From positions 1 to 18,730 of the forward strand of contig CAZYAV010000046.1 in the NCBI GenBank assembly GCA_964645785.1: 18,730 nucleotides of DNA, read 5' to 3'. Positions 1 to 7,788 of the stretch are shown piece after piece. Numbering within the stretch: the first letter of the stretch is position 1; every line of letters begins with the position of its first letter. The position numbers and the translations under genes are program-made. This DNA is from CALWZE01 sp964645785 (GTDB taxonomy: Bacteria; Bacillota; Clostridia; Oscillospirales; Ruminococcaceae). Under the pieces are notes generated by a model. It was not told the DNA's origin. It saw only the letters and a list, made by a program, of their open reading frames with translations, and made no database searches.

Positions 1-1
1 G

Positions 2-1681
2 ATCAAGATGGCGCAGGGCGCAAAGCCGGGCGAGGGCGGCCAGCTGCCCGGGCGCAAGGTTTATCCCTGGGTGGCCAAAACCCGCCATTCCACCCCCGGC
101 GTCCCGCTCATCTCCCCGCCGCCGCACCACGATATTTACTCGATTGAGGATCTCGCCCAGCTGATCTACGACCTCAAAAACGCGAACCGCCGGGCGCGCA
201 TCTCGGTCAAGCTGACCGCCGAGGCGGGGGTGGACACAATTGCCGCAGGGGTCGCGAAGGCGGGCGCCGGCGCAATCCTGATTTCCGGCTTTGACGGCGG
301 CACCGGCGCCGCGCCCCAAAGCTCGGTCTACAACGCCGGCCTGCCCTGGGAGCTGGGGCTCATGGAAACGCACAAAACCCTCATCCGCGAAAATCTCCGC
401 GACCGTGTGCTGCTGGAGACGGACGGGAAGCTGATGTGCGGGCGGGATGTCGCCGTCGCCGCCATGCTCGGCGCGGAGGTGTTCTGCTTTGCGACGGCGC
501 CGCTGGTCACCATGGGCTGCGTCATGATGCGGGTTTGCAGCCAGAACACCTGCCCCGCCGGCATCGCAACCCAGGACGCGGCGCTGCGCAAGCGGTTCAC
601 CGGCAAGCCGGAATATGTCATCAACTTCATGCGCTTTGTCGCCGCCGAGCTGCGGGAGATTATGGCAAAGCTCGGGGTGCGCACGGTCGACGAGCTGGTC
701 GGCCGCACCGATCTGCTGACCCGGCGTGCCGGCGCGGCGCCCGGCGTCGACCTCGGCTGCATTCTCGACAACCCCTATGCCGGCAAGGCGCACCACTACC
801 GCCCCGGCTGCGACTACGACTTTCATCTGGAAAAGACAAAGGACGCCGCCGTACTGCTGCGCGCCTTGGGCGAAAAGCTGGCCGCGGGCGAGCCCGGCGC
901 CCTGTCGCTGAAGCTCAGCAGCACCGACCGCGCCTTCGGCACCATCTTCAGCTCCGAAATCACCCGGCTGCACGGCGACGCCCTGCCGGACGACACCTAC
1001 TGCATCAGCTGCCGGGGCGGCGGCGGGCAGAGCTTTGGCGCGTTTGCGGCAAAGGGGCTGACCCTGCGGCTTGAGGGGGACGCGAACGACTATGTCGGCA
1101 AGGGGCTTTCCGGCGGACGGATTGCCGTTTATCCGCCGCAGGGCAGCGTCTTTGCGGCGCAGGAGAACGTGATTATCGGCAATGTCGCGCTGTACGGCGC
1201 AACCGCGGGCGAGGCGTATTTCTGCGGCGTGGCGGGCGAGCGGTTCGCCGTGCGCAATTCGGGCGCGGTCGCCGTTGTGGAGGGGGTCGGCGACCACGGC
1301 TGCGAGTACATGACCGGCGGCGAGGTGCTGATTCTCGGTCACACGGGCAAGAACTTCGCCGCAGGCATGAGCGGCGGCGTAGTCTATGTGCTCGACCCCG
1401 CGCACGATCTGTATGAGCGGGTCAACAAGGCGTCCGTGTCCATCGAGCCGCTCGACGCGGACGACGCGGCGCGGGTGCGCGCCCTGCTGGGGGCGCATCT
1501 GCGCGAGACGGGCAGCCGCACCGCCGCCCGTTACCTCGAGCAGTTCGACCCCGGCCGGTTCAAAAAGGTCATCGCGGCGGATTACCGCCGGATGCAGGCG
1601 CTGATTGCCGCACATCAGGCGGCTGGAAAATCCCGCGAGCAGGCGGAAATCGACGCGTTTAACGAGGCTGTCAATCCCTGA
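2..1681 (+). CDS. gltB: Glutamate synthase large subunit, C-terminal part (5' end outside window)
   Basis: This is the last 559 residues of the large subunit of glutamate synthase, which makes two glutamates from glutamine and 2-oxoglutarate. The reading frame is open to the left edge, and the full protein is normally about 1500 residues, so the gene starts upstream of the window. Visible parts are the C-terminal section of the FMN-binding synthase domain (IKMAQGAKPGEGGQLPG at the edge, then SGFDGGTGAAP), the 3Fe-4S cysteine motif CVMMRVCSQNTCP with CX5CX4C spacing, and the C-terminal beta-helix (GXGXG) domain, beginning around CRGGGGQSFG and ending with glycine-rich repeats such as GKGLSGGRIAVYPP and MSGGVVYVLD. 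It is followed after 15 bp by gltD, as in the usual gltBD operon. Family assignment is firm. The glutaminase domain cannot be inspected here. Confidence 0.96.
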   Translation: MKMAQGAKPGEGGQLPGRKVYPWVAKTRHSTPGVPLISPPPHHDIYSIEDLAQLIYDLKNANRRARISVKLTAEAGVDTIAAGVAKAGAGAILISGFDGGTGAAPQSSVYNAGLPWELGLMETHKTLIRENLRDRVLLETDGKLMCGRDVAVAAMLGAEVFCFATAPLVTMGCVMMRVCSQNTCPAGIATQDAALRKRFTGKPEYVINFMRFVAAELREIMAKLGVRTVDELVGRTDLLTRRAGAAPGVDLGCILDNPYAGKAHHYRPGCDYDFHLEKTKDAAVLLRALGEKLAAGEPGALSLKLSSTDRAFGTIFSSEITRLHGDALPDDTYCISCRGGGGQSFGAFAAKGLTLRLEGDANDYVGKGLSGGRIAVYPPQGSVFAAQENVIIGNVALYGATAGEAYFCGVAGERFAVRNSGAVAVVEGVGDHGCEYMTGGEVLILGHTGKNFAAGMSGGVVYVLDPAHDLYERVNKASVSIEPLDADDAARVRALLGAHLRETGSRTAARYLEQFDPGRFKKVIAADYRRMQALIAAHQAAGKSREQAEIDAFNEAVNP

Positions 1682-1696
1682 CGGAGGAATATGAGC

Positions 1697-3175
1697 ATGG
1701 GAAAATCGACCGGATTTCTGGACTATCCGCGCGCGGGCAACCCCGAAGCGCCTCCGCTTGCGCGGATTGGGAATTATGACGAATTCCGCGGCGCGCTCCC
1801 GCAGTCCGAGCGGCTGCGGCAGGCGGCGCGCTGCATGGACTGCGGGGTGCCGTTCTGCCAGTCGGGCATACAGCTTGGGCGCGGCGTGTCCGGCTGCCCG
1901 CTGCACAACCTAATTCCAGAATGGAACGACCTGCTGTACCGCGGCAATTTCCGCGCGGCGCTCGAGCGGCTGCTGCTGACCAACAGCTTCCCGGAATTCA
2001 CCGGCCGGGTCTGCCCCGCGCTGTGCGAGGCCGCCTGCACCTGCTCGCTGCACGGGGACGCGGTCTGTACCAAGGAAAACGAGCTTGCCATCATCGAGCA
2101 GGGCTTTGCGGACGGGCTGATGCAGCCCCGCCCGCCCAAGATCCGCACCGGAAAAAAGGTTGCCGTCGTCGGTTCCGGCCCCTGTGGACTTGCGGCGGCG
2201 TCACGGCTCAACCTGCGCGGCCACGAGGTTACGGTTTTTGAGCGGGACAGCCGGTTTGGCGGGCTGCTCATGTTCGGCATCCCCAACATGAAGCTGGACA
2301 AAGCCGTTGTTGAACGGCGAATCGGGCTGATGCAGGCCGAGGGCGTCCAATTTTGCGCAAACGCCGATGTCGGCGGCGCTGTTTCCGCCGACGCGCTGCT
2401 GGCGGAATACGACGCGGTTCTGCTCGCCTGCGGTGCAAAGCGCCCCCGCCCGCTGGCGGCCGCCGGCTTTGCGGGGGAGGGCGCGCATTACGCGGTCGAT
2501 TTCCTCACCGCTGCCACCCAAAGCCTGCTTGACCCGTCCGGCGGCGCGCCGCGCATCTCGGCAAAGGGGAAAAACGTCGTGGTGGTCGGCGGCGGCGACA
2601 CCGGCAACGACTGCGTCGGCACCTGCATCCGGCAGGGCTGCAAATCCGTCCTGCAGCTGGAGATGCTGCCGGAGCCCCCCGCGCAGCGCGCGCCCGACAA
2701 TCCCTGGCCGCAGTATCCCTTTGTCAAAAAGACGGATTACGGCCAGCAGGAGGCCATCGCGCTGTTTGGCCGGGATCCGCGCGTCTACTGCACAACGGTT
2801 CGCTCGCTCAACCGGGACTCGGACGGCGCGCTGCGGTCGGTGACCACCGTGCGGCTCGGCAGCGAGCCGGGCGCGGACGGGCGCGCGGCCATGCAGCCGG
2901 TGCCGGGCAGCGAGCAAACCATCCCCTGCGAGCTGCTGCTTGTCGCGGCCGGGTTTCTCGGCTGCGAGCCCTACACTCCGGCGGCGTTCTCGGTCGGGCT
3001 TTCCCCGCGCGGCACCGTTCAAACCGCGCCGGACGGCTACGGCACCGGCGTCCCCAAGCTGTTCTGCGCCGGGGACATGCGCCGCGGCCAGTCCCTCGTC
3101 GTCTGGGCGATTGCGGAGGGTCGCGCCGCCGCCCGCGAAATCGACGGGTATCTGATGGGCTACACCAACCTCTGA
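1697..3175 (+). CDS. gltD: Glutamate synthase small subunit
   Basis: This is the NADPH-dependent flavoprotein subunit that passes electrons to GltB. Residue numbers below count from an ATG at 1691. The N-terminal Fe-S region has CMDCGVPFC (Cys48, 51, 56) and further cysteines near 69, 108, 112, 116 and 118. An FAD-binding Rossmann motif VVGSGPCGL follows at about 159-167. A second dinucleotide fold has VVVVGGGDTGNDC, and the C-terminal FAD motif is FCAGDMRRGQSLVVWAIAEGR. Length (492-494 aa) is normal for the family. Two ATGs are possible. The GGAGG at 1683-1687 is only 3 nt from the ATG at 1691 but 9 nt from that at 1697, and from memory homologues commonly begin MGKPTGF, so 1697 is preferred. 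It is cotranscribed with gltB. The adjacent downstream palindrome (3366-3413) is the likely end of the transcript. Confidence 0.96.
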   Translation: MGKSTGFLDYPRAGNPEAPPLARIGNYDEFRGALPQSERLRQAARCMDCGVPFCQSGIQLGRGVSGCPLHNLIPEWNDLLYRGNFRAALERLLLTNSFPEFTGRVCPALCEAACTCSLHGDAVCTKENELAIIEQGFADGLMQPRPPKIRTGKKVAVVGSGPCGLAAASRLNLRGHEVTVFERDSRFGGLLMFGIPNMKLDKAVVERRIGLMQAEGVQFCANADVGGAVSADALLAEYDAVLLACGAKRPRPLAAAGFAGEGAHYAVDFLTAATQSLLDPSGGAPRISAKGKNVVVVGGGDTGNDCVGTCIRQGCKSVLQLEMLPEPPAQRAPDNPWPQYPFVKKTDYGQQEAIALFGRDPRVYCTTVRSLNRDSDGALRSVTTVRLGSEPGADGRAAMQPVPGSEQTIPCELLLVAAGFLGCEPYTPAAFSVGLSPRGTVQTAPDGYGTGVPKLFCAGDMRRGQSLVVWAIAEGRAAAREIDGYLMGYTNL

Positions 3176-3365
3176 GCGCCCCCGCGCGGCGCGCTTTCAA
3201 GCGGCCGCACGCCCTGTTTTTCCGCAGCCGTTCCCGAAAAAAGCGCTCCGCAAAGACGCCGGTACCGCCCGCGCAAAAGCGGAGCAGTACGCCGCCCGGG
3301 TTTAAGCGCGCAATGCCCGAAAGCCGGCCGCCGACCGGTTTTTAGCGGCATCCCGTTTTTCCAAA

Positions 3366-3413
3366 ACAGCGAAAAACCGCCCTGCCGCAGCTGCGGCAGG
3401 GCGGTTTCGCTGT
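3366..3413. terminator. Bidirectional terminator between gltD and nrdR
   Basis: This is a long, near-perfect palindrome. The core arms CCGCCCTGCCGCAG and CTGCGGCAGGGCGG are directly adjacent, and flanking ACAGCGAAA/TTTCGCTGT extends the stem with a two-base bulge. Read on the minus strand, the core stem is followed by a run of five T, a good intrinsic terminator for nrdR. On the plus strand it is followed by TTT only, so it may serve gltD less efficiently. A weaker candidate for gltD is a 5-bp stem with TTTTT at about 3323-3343. The 190 bp between gltD and this palindrome hold no convincing gene. Confidence 0.85.
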
Positions 3414-3450
3414 CAACTGTTTCGCACGGCCAATCAGATAGCCGCGCCGC

Positions 3451-3906
3451 TCATTCCGAGCGTTTGAGCGCGTCCAGCTCGTTCAAAAACGAGTCTATGT
3501 CCTGGAATTCCCGGTAAACGGACGCGAAGCGAATGTAGGAGACCTCGTCAATCCGGCGAAGCTCCTCCAGCGCGCGGGTGCCGATTTCGGTGGAGGAAAC
3601 CTCCCGCTTCATGGCGTTCAGAATCCCCTGCTCGATGCTGTCGACCGCCTTTTCCAGCCGCTCCACCGAGATTCTGCGCTTTTCACAGGCGCGCAGCAGG
3701 CCGTTGAGCAGCTTTGTGCGGTCGAACAGCTCGTGCGAGCCGTCCTTTTTGATGACCATGATCGGCGCCGTCTCCACGACCTCGTAGGTCGTGAACCGGC
3801 GGCCACATTGCAGGCACTCCCGGCGGCGGCGGATCTTGCTGTCGTCATCCGTCGGCCGGGAATCGTTCACCTTCGTGTCAAAATAACCGCAAAACGGGCA
3901 TTTCAT
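3451..3906 (-). CDS. nrdR: Transcriptional repressor NrdR
   Basis: NrdR senses ATP/dATP and represses ribonucleotide reductase genes. The 151-residue length is typical. The N-terminal zinc ribbon is intact (MKCPFC with Cys3 and Cys6, then CLQC with Cys31 and Cys34), with the characteristic VNDSR and a basic IRRRRE stretch in between. It is followed by an ATP-cone domain at about 49-139 (PIMVIKKDGSHELFDRTKL to YIRFASVYREF). The ATG is preceded by the purine-rich stretch GGGAAGGGGAAG. It starts 48 bp after the end of secF on the same strand, with no terminator seen between them, so it is probably the last gene of a secD-secF-nrdR transcript ending at the palindrome 3366-3413. No ribonucleotide reductase gene lies in the window. 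Confidence 0.97.
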   Translation of the reverse strand: MKCPFCGYFDTKVNDSRPTDDDSKIRRRRECLQCGRRFTTYEVVETAPIMVIKKDGSHELFDRTKLLNGLLRACEKRRISVERLEKAVDSIEQGILNAMKREVSSTEIGTRALEELRRIDEVSYIRFASVYREFQDIDSFLNELDALKRSE

Positions 3907-3954
3907 CTGCGTCTTCCCCTTCCCAAACCGCCGTAGACAGCCGGTGTCACAGGT

Positions 3955-4845
3955 TTATTTTCGATTTTGCGCCGCCCACATCCCCGGCAACGCAAGGCCG
4001 GTTGAGACGAGCGCCAGGATCAGTGCCGCGCCCACAAGCAGGCCGACAGGCCATATCGTCCGCACCTGCAGGGACACGGACGCCGCCAAAAACGCCGCAA
4101 CCAAAACAACCGCAAGCACGAGGGTGCCCAGCGCGCGCTCGCCGCTGTGAACCGAGGCGCAGGCGGCCGCCGCGTCCCGTTTCCCCTGCGCGCGCAAGGC
4201 GCGGTCATAGGCTGCGAGGTTGGGCGCGCCGTAAAACACCGTCGCCGCCACCACAGCCGCAAGCGCCGCCACCAACGCCGGGAAACAGTCCAGCCGGGCG
4301 ATGCCGTACACCGCAAAGACAGCGAGGGAATTGAGCACCGCCAGCAGCAGGATGGAGAGCGCCGGCACAAAGCCGACCGCAATCCCGGCCGCAAGATAGC
4401 CCAGCGCCCACAGGATAACCGCGACAAGCAGCAAGCCCGCCACCGCGGCGCCGTCCTGCGCGGCGGCATAGGTGCGCTCGGTGAATTCGCCCAGCGAAAG
4501 CGCGGCGTATTTTTCCGAAAGCACCGCCGAAGCGTCCTCAATCAGCAGCGCGTAGCTTGCGGGGGAAACCGACACGCAGAGCTCGTATGCGCCGCTCGTA
4601 TAATTGTGCTCCAGCGTCACGCCGACCCGGCTTCCCAGCGCCGCGCGCAGCTCCCGCTCGAGCTGGCGGACATCCAGCGCGTCCGGGTCAAAATTCTCCG
4701 CGGAAATAACCGCGCTGTACCGCTTGACGCCGTCGAACCGCGCGCCCGGCGCAAAGCCGGCCACAAGATAGAGCACAAGCCCCGCGGCGGCAAGCAGCGC
4801 AAGCACCGCCAGAACGGCGTTGCGCGTTTTCAGCAGTTTATTCAT
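3955..4845 (-). CDS. secF: SecF-like protein-export membrane protein (divergent)
   Basis: This is a SecF-like subunit of the SecDF complex that assists Sec-dependent export at the membrane. The 296 residues comprise one N-terminal membrane segment (about 8-30), an extracytoplasmic domain (about 31-132) and five further hydrophobic segments, the standard SecF topology. Sequence conservation is poor. The family's NDTVVVFDRIRE region appears only as GAPNLAAYDRALRAQ (Tyr213-Asp214-Arg215), so the ND pair is lost. The ATG at 4845 has GGAGG 8 nt upstream; an in-frame GTG three codons earlier (4854) is less likely. The first 8 bp overlap the end of secD, implying translational coupling. The assignment rests on topology, the partial motif and the position next to secD. 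An unrelated membrane protein is unlikely but not excluded. Confidence 0.7.
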   Translation of the reverse strand: MNKLLKTRNAVLAVLALLAAAGLVLYLVAGFAPGARFDGVKRYSAVISAENFDPDALDVRQLERELRAALGSRVGVTLEHNYTSGAYELCVSVSPASYALLIEDASAVLSEKYAALSLGEFTERTYAAAQDGAAVAGLLLVAVILWALGYLAAGIAVGFVPALSILLLAVLNSLAVFAVYGIARLDCFPALVAALAAVVAATVFYGAPNLAAYDRALRAQGKRDAAAACASVHSGERALGTLVLAVVLVAAFLAASVSLQVRTIWPVGLLVGAALILALVSTGLALPGMWAAQNRK

Positions 4846-6220
4846 GTGCGGCACCTCCGATCAGGCCGGGCTTTTTTGCCCCGGCATAGCTGAAAATGGA
4901 ATGGAGCATCAGCCGGTTGCCAAGCACGCAGAACACCAGCGAGAAAACCACGCCCCAGCACAGGGTCATGCCGAAATCGCCCACCGAGGCGAGCAGGGTG
5001 CTGTTGACGCCCATCGACGAAAACAGGGGCTGCAGCAGGTTGAACAGCAGATACCCGCGGGAGAACAGGCAAAGCACAACCGCCATGATAAATACCGCGC
5101 AGTAGGCGCGCATGGTCAGCCCGAGCGACCGCTTCATCCCCTCGGACACCGAGCGCGCGACCGCGGACGGGTTGAGGCCGCTGCGGATAAGGGCGTATTC
5201 GCGCATCATCTGATCCGCCGCCAGCAACAGGCTGAGCGCGAACGCCGCCAGCGCCGCGTAGGAGAAGCAGCGGGTGCCGGGGTTCAGGAACCCGGTCTGC
5301 AACGCCATCATGCAGCCCGCCGTGCCAAGCAGCGCCACAACCGCCGTGACGCCGCCCAGCCTGTAGCGCAACAGCAGGTACACCGCCACCGCTGCGGCCG
5401 CCGCCGCACACGCAATCCCGAGCGCGCGCGGCGCGTTCTCATAGGAAAGATCCATCTCTGTCAGGGTCGTCGGCGTAAAGCCCAGCGGCATGTCGTCGCT
5501 GTTCAGCATCACGGAAAGCTCCGCGGCGGACTGCGCGTCCAGGTTAAAAATCAAATCAAACCGCAGGCGGCCGTTTGTGATCGCCTCGGTGACGTCCAGG
5601 TTGGTGAGCTGCTGCCCGTTATACCACAGGCTCAGCTTCTGGCTGGTTTCGCTGGCGGCGTATTCCTCGGCCATCTCCCGGGTTGCCTCCCGCAGCGCCG
5701 CCTTTGCGGCGCTGTCCAGCACAAGGTCAATCGACGTGATCGAGAACATGGCGCTCGCCGTGTTCTCCACCTGCGCGGACTTGACGTTGGACAGGCCGAA
5801 GATCACCGAAGAATCCGTCTCGCTCGTGCCGCGGCGAACGGCGAACTCCCCCTTCGCCCCGGCCAGCGTAATAATCGAGCTGATGTCGCTCGTATACGGC
5901 AGCTCCAGCACCAGCGAGGGGTCGTCGTAATTCACCGCCACGCTGTAATCGGGCAGGCTGAACGAGGCGAGCCGCTGCTCGACAATCCGCTTGCTCTGCT
6001 CCAGCTGGTCGGCCGTCGGGATTACGTCGGCCGACGAGGGCGCAAGGCGCGCGCGAACCGTCTGCCCCATGCCGGCGTCCATCTGCAGCTGCTCGACGCC
6101 GTTGACAATCACCGTCGACACATCGCCGTATTTTGTCTCGGCGCCAAAAAATCCAAAGAAAAACATCACAATCGAAACAGCGGCAATCAGCCACACCACT
6201 GTTTTTTTGAAAACCCCCAT
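4838..6220 (-). CDS. secD: SecD-like protein-export membrane protein (divergent)
   Basis: This is a SecD-like partner of the overlapping secF. The predicted 460-residue protein has an N-terminal membrane anchor (about 7-26), a long extracytoplasmic region and five C-terminal membrane segments (from about 265). The extracytoplasmic part carries the recognisable P1 pattern IVEQRLASFSLPDYSVAVN followed by SLVLELPYTSD. The transmembrane core follows the family pattern in SLGLTMRAYCAVFIMAVVLCLFSRG. The usual GLDLxGG motif after the first helix is missing, and the DANVLIFERI region is replaced by LAADQMMREYALIRSG. The ATG at 6220 has GGAGG 6 nt upstream. The frame is open further upstream, but those residues look like translated GC-rich leader. 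Transcription probably starts from the promoter at 6361-6389, leaving a leader of roughly 135 nt. Confidence 0.72.
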   Translation of the reverse strand: MGVFKKTVVWLIAAVSIVMFFFGFFGAETKYGDVSTVIVNGVEQLQMDAGMGQTVRARLAPSSADVIPTADQLEQSKRIVEQRLASFSLPDYSVAVNYDDPSLVLELPYTSDISSIITLAGAKGEFAVRRGTSETDSSVIFGLSNVKSAQVENTASAMFSITSIDLVLDSAAKAALREATREMAEEYAASETSQKLSLWYNGQQLTNLDVTEAITNGRLRFDLIFNLDAQSAAELSVMLNSDDMPLGFTPTTLTEMDLSYENAPRALGIACAAAAAAVAVYLLLRYRLGGVTAVVALLGTAGCMMALQTGFLNPGTRCFSYAALAAFALSLLLAADQMMREYALIRSGLNPSAVARSVSEGMKRSLGLTMRAYCAVFIMAVVLCLFSRGYLLFNLLQPLFSSMGVNSTLLASVGDFGMTLCWGVVFSLVFCVLGNRLMLHSIFSYAGAKKPGLIGGAAHE

Positions 6221-6360
6221 GTGATCCTCCAAGTCCTTCTTATTCCGGCGGGCGAACCCGGCCGCCCGGGCGGGAGGCCTGTCCTTCGCGGGGCGCGCCG
6301 CCCCCGGCCGAACCGGCGCCGTCCGGCGCAAAGCGGCCGCCGGCGTCACCCATTCCCATT

Positions 6361-6389
6361 ATTATATTGTTGCCGCGGCGTTTCGTCAA
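6361..6389 (-). promoter_or_regulatory. Promoter of the secD-secF-nrdR unit
   Basis: On the minus strand the sequence reads TTGACG, 17 bp, TATAAT, which is one base from the sigma-A consensus with optimal spacing. It begins 10 bp past the stop codon of the aminotransferase gene, so it starts a new transcript even though both genes point the same way. The leader down to the secD ATG is very GC-rich with several short inverted repeats. No recognised riboswitch was seen in it. Confidence 0.85.
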
Positions 6390-6399
6390 CCGCGGCCGC

Positions 6400-7677
6400 T
6401 CACAGCAGCAGCTCCAGCGCCGCGATTTTGGTGCACAGGCAAAGCAGCTCGCACGCGGTTTGCAGCTCCGGCTCACTCGGATAGCTGGGCGCAATGCGGA
6501 TGTGCGAATCGTCCGGATCCAGCCCGTACGGGAACGCCGCCCCCGCCTCGGTCAGCTTGACCCCCGCCTTGCCGCAAAGCTCCACAATCCGGCGCGCCGC
6601 CCCCTTGGGCGCGACAAAATCGACAAAATAGCCGCCCTGCGGCCGTGTCCAGCGCGCAATATCAAGCGCCGCCAGCTGTTCGGTGAGAACCCGGTCGACA
6701 ATCTCGAACTTCGGCCGCAGAATTGCGGCGTGTTTTTTCATGTGCTCCAGCAGGTGCACGTAGTTTTTGAGATACCGCGCGTGGAACAGCTGGTTGACCT
6801 TGTCGTAGCCGATGGTCTGCACGCTCAGCGTTTTGAGGTAAGCCTTTAGGTTATCCTCGCTTGCGGACAGGCAGGCGACGCCCGCGCCCGCAAAGGTGAT
6901 TTTGCTTGTCGACGCAAACTGGAACACCCGGTCGGGGTTGCCGGCGCGCACCGCCTCGTTGTAGATGCTCAGCGTCTCGGGCAGCGCGTCGTAAAGCAGG
7001 TGCACGCAGTAGGCGTTGTCGCACATAATGAGGAAATCGGGCGCGGCGGTTTTCATCGTGGCGAGGCGGCGCACCGTCTCGTCGCTGTAAACCGCGCCGC
7101 TCGGGTTGGAGAACACGGGGACGCACCAGATCCCCTTGACGCTCTCGTCCTCCCGCACAAGCGCCTCCACCACATCCATGTCCGGCCCCGTTTCCAGCAT
7201 CGGCACGCACACCAGCTCGAACCCGAAATGCTCGGTCACCCGGAAATGCCGGTCGTATCCCGGCGACGGGCAGAGGAATTTGATCTTTTCGCACCGGCTC
7301 CAGGGTCTGGGCGAGCGCGCAAGGCCGAAGTTCATCGCCAGCGCGATGACGTCGTACATCAGGTTGAGGCTGGAATTGCCCGCCACCACAATGCTCGCAT
7401 CGTCCACGTCCAGCATCCGCGCAAAGATCTTTTTCATGTCGACAATGCCGGTCAGCTCGCCGTAGTTGCGCACGTCGAAGCCCGCGCTGTCCTTGAAATT
7501 GTCCATGCGGATGCCGAACATATCGGCGCTCAGGTCAAGCTGCTCCGGGCAGGGCTTGCCGCGGGACATATCCAGCCTGAGATTCTTTTCACAATACGCG
7601 GCGTAGCTCTGCCGCAGGCCGGCAAGCAGCTCGCGCGCCTGTTCATTGGAAAGGGAAGAAAAGGAAGCCTCTTTCAT
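6400..7677 (-). CDS. Class Ic (AspT-type) aspartate aminotransferase
   Basis: This is a PLP-dependent fold-type I aminotransferase of the subgroup represented by corynebacterial AspT. It probably interconverts aspartate plus 2-oxoglutarate with oxaloacetate plus glutamate. The signature RGKPCPEQLDLS lies at residues 39-50. Other landmarks are VVAGNSSLNLMYD (about 97-109), NPSG with Asn191, DNAY with Asp220 and Tyr223, the PLP lysine in STSKITFAGAG (Lys259), and HIRIAPSYP with the substrate-carboxylate arginine near 394. The length of 425 residues is normal. GGAGG lies 7 nt before the ATG. It follows asnS by 111 bp on the same strand with no obvious promoter between, so the two may be cotranscribed, linking aspartate formation to asparagine use. 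Substrate is inferred from the subgroup; a related amino acid is possible. Confidence 0.85.
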   Translation of the reverse strand: MKEASFSSLSNEQARELLAGLRQSYAAYCEKNLRLDMSRGKPCPEQLDLSADMFGIRMDNFKDSAGFDVRNYGELTGIVDMKKIFARMLDVDDASIVVAGNSSLNLMYDVIALAMNFGLARSPRPWSRCEKIKFLCPSPGYDRHFRVTEHFGFELVCVPMLETGPDMDVVEALVREDESVKGIWCVPVFSNPSGAVYSDETVRRLATMKTAAPDFLIMCDNAYCVHLLYDALPETLSIYNEAVRAGNPDRVFQFASTSKITFAGAGVACLSASEDNLKAYLKTLSVQTIGYDKVNQLFHARYLKNYVHLLEHMKKHAAILRPKFEIVDRVLTEQLAALDIARWTRPQGGYFVDFVAPKGAARRIVELCGKAGVKLTEAGAAFPYGLDPDDSHIRIAPSYPSEPELQTACELLCLCTKIAALELLL

Positions 7678-7695
7678 CTGTATCCTCCGGGAGCC

Positions 7696-7726
7696 GGCGG
7701 GCGGGCTGATGCGCCGCCCGCCCGCC
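7696..7726 (-). promoter_or_regulatory. GC-rich hairpin in the asnS-aminotransferase gap
   Basis: The arms GGCGGGCGGG and CCCGCCCGCC form a perfect 10-bp inverted repeat around an 11-nt loop, just upstream of the aminotransferase ribosome binding site. No T-run follows in the minus direction, so it is not a classical terminator. It could attenuate or stabilise the asnS-aminotransferase transcript, but this is inference from structure alone. Confidence 0.4.
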
Positions 7727-7788
7727 GTGCGAAATCTGGTGCTTATGTTCCTCTGCTGTCAGCATATGTGCGTTGCCGCGCGGCCGTG

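Noticed and set aside
4820..6484. Long plus-strand open frame antisense to secD
   Set aside because: Composition (Arg/His/Gln-rich) and lack of motifs fit a shadow of the minus-strand gene.
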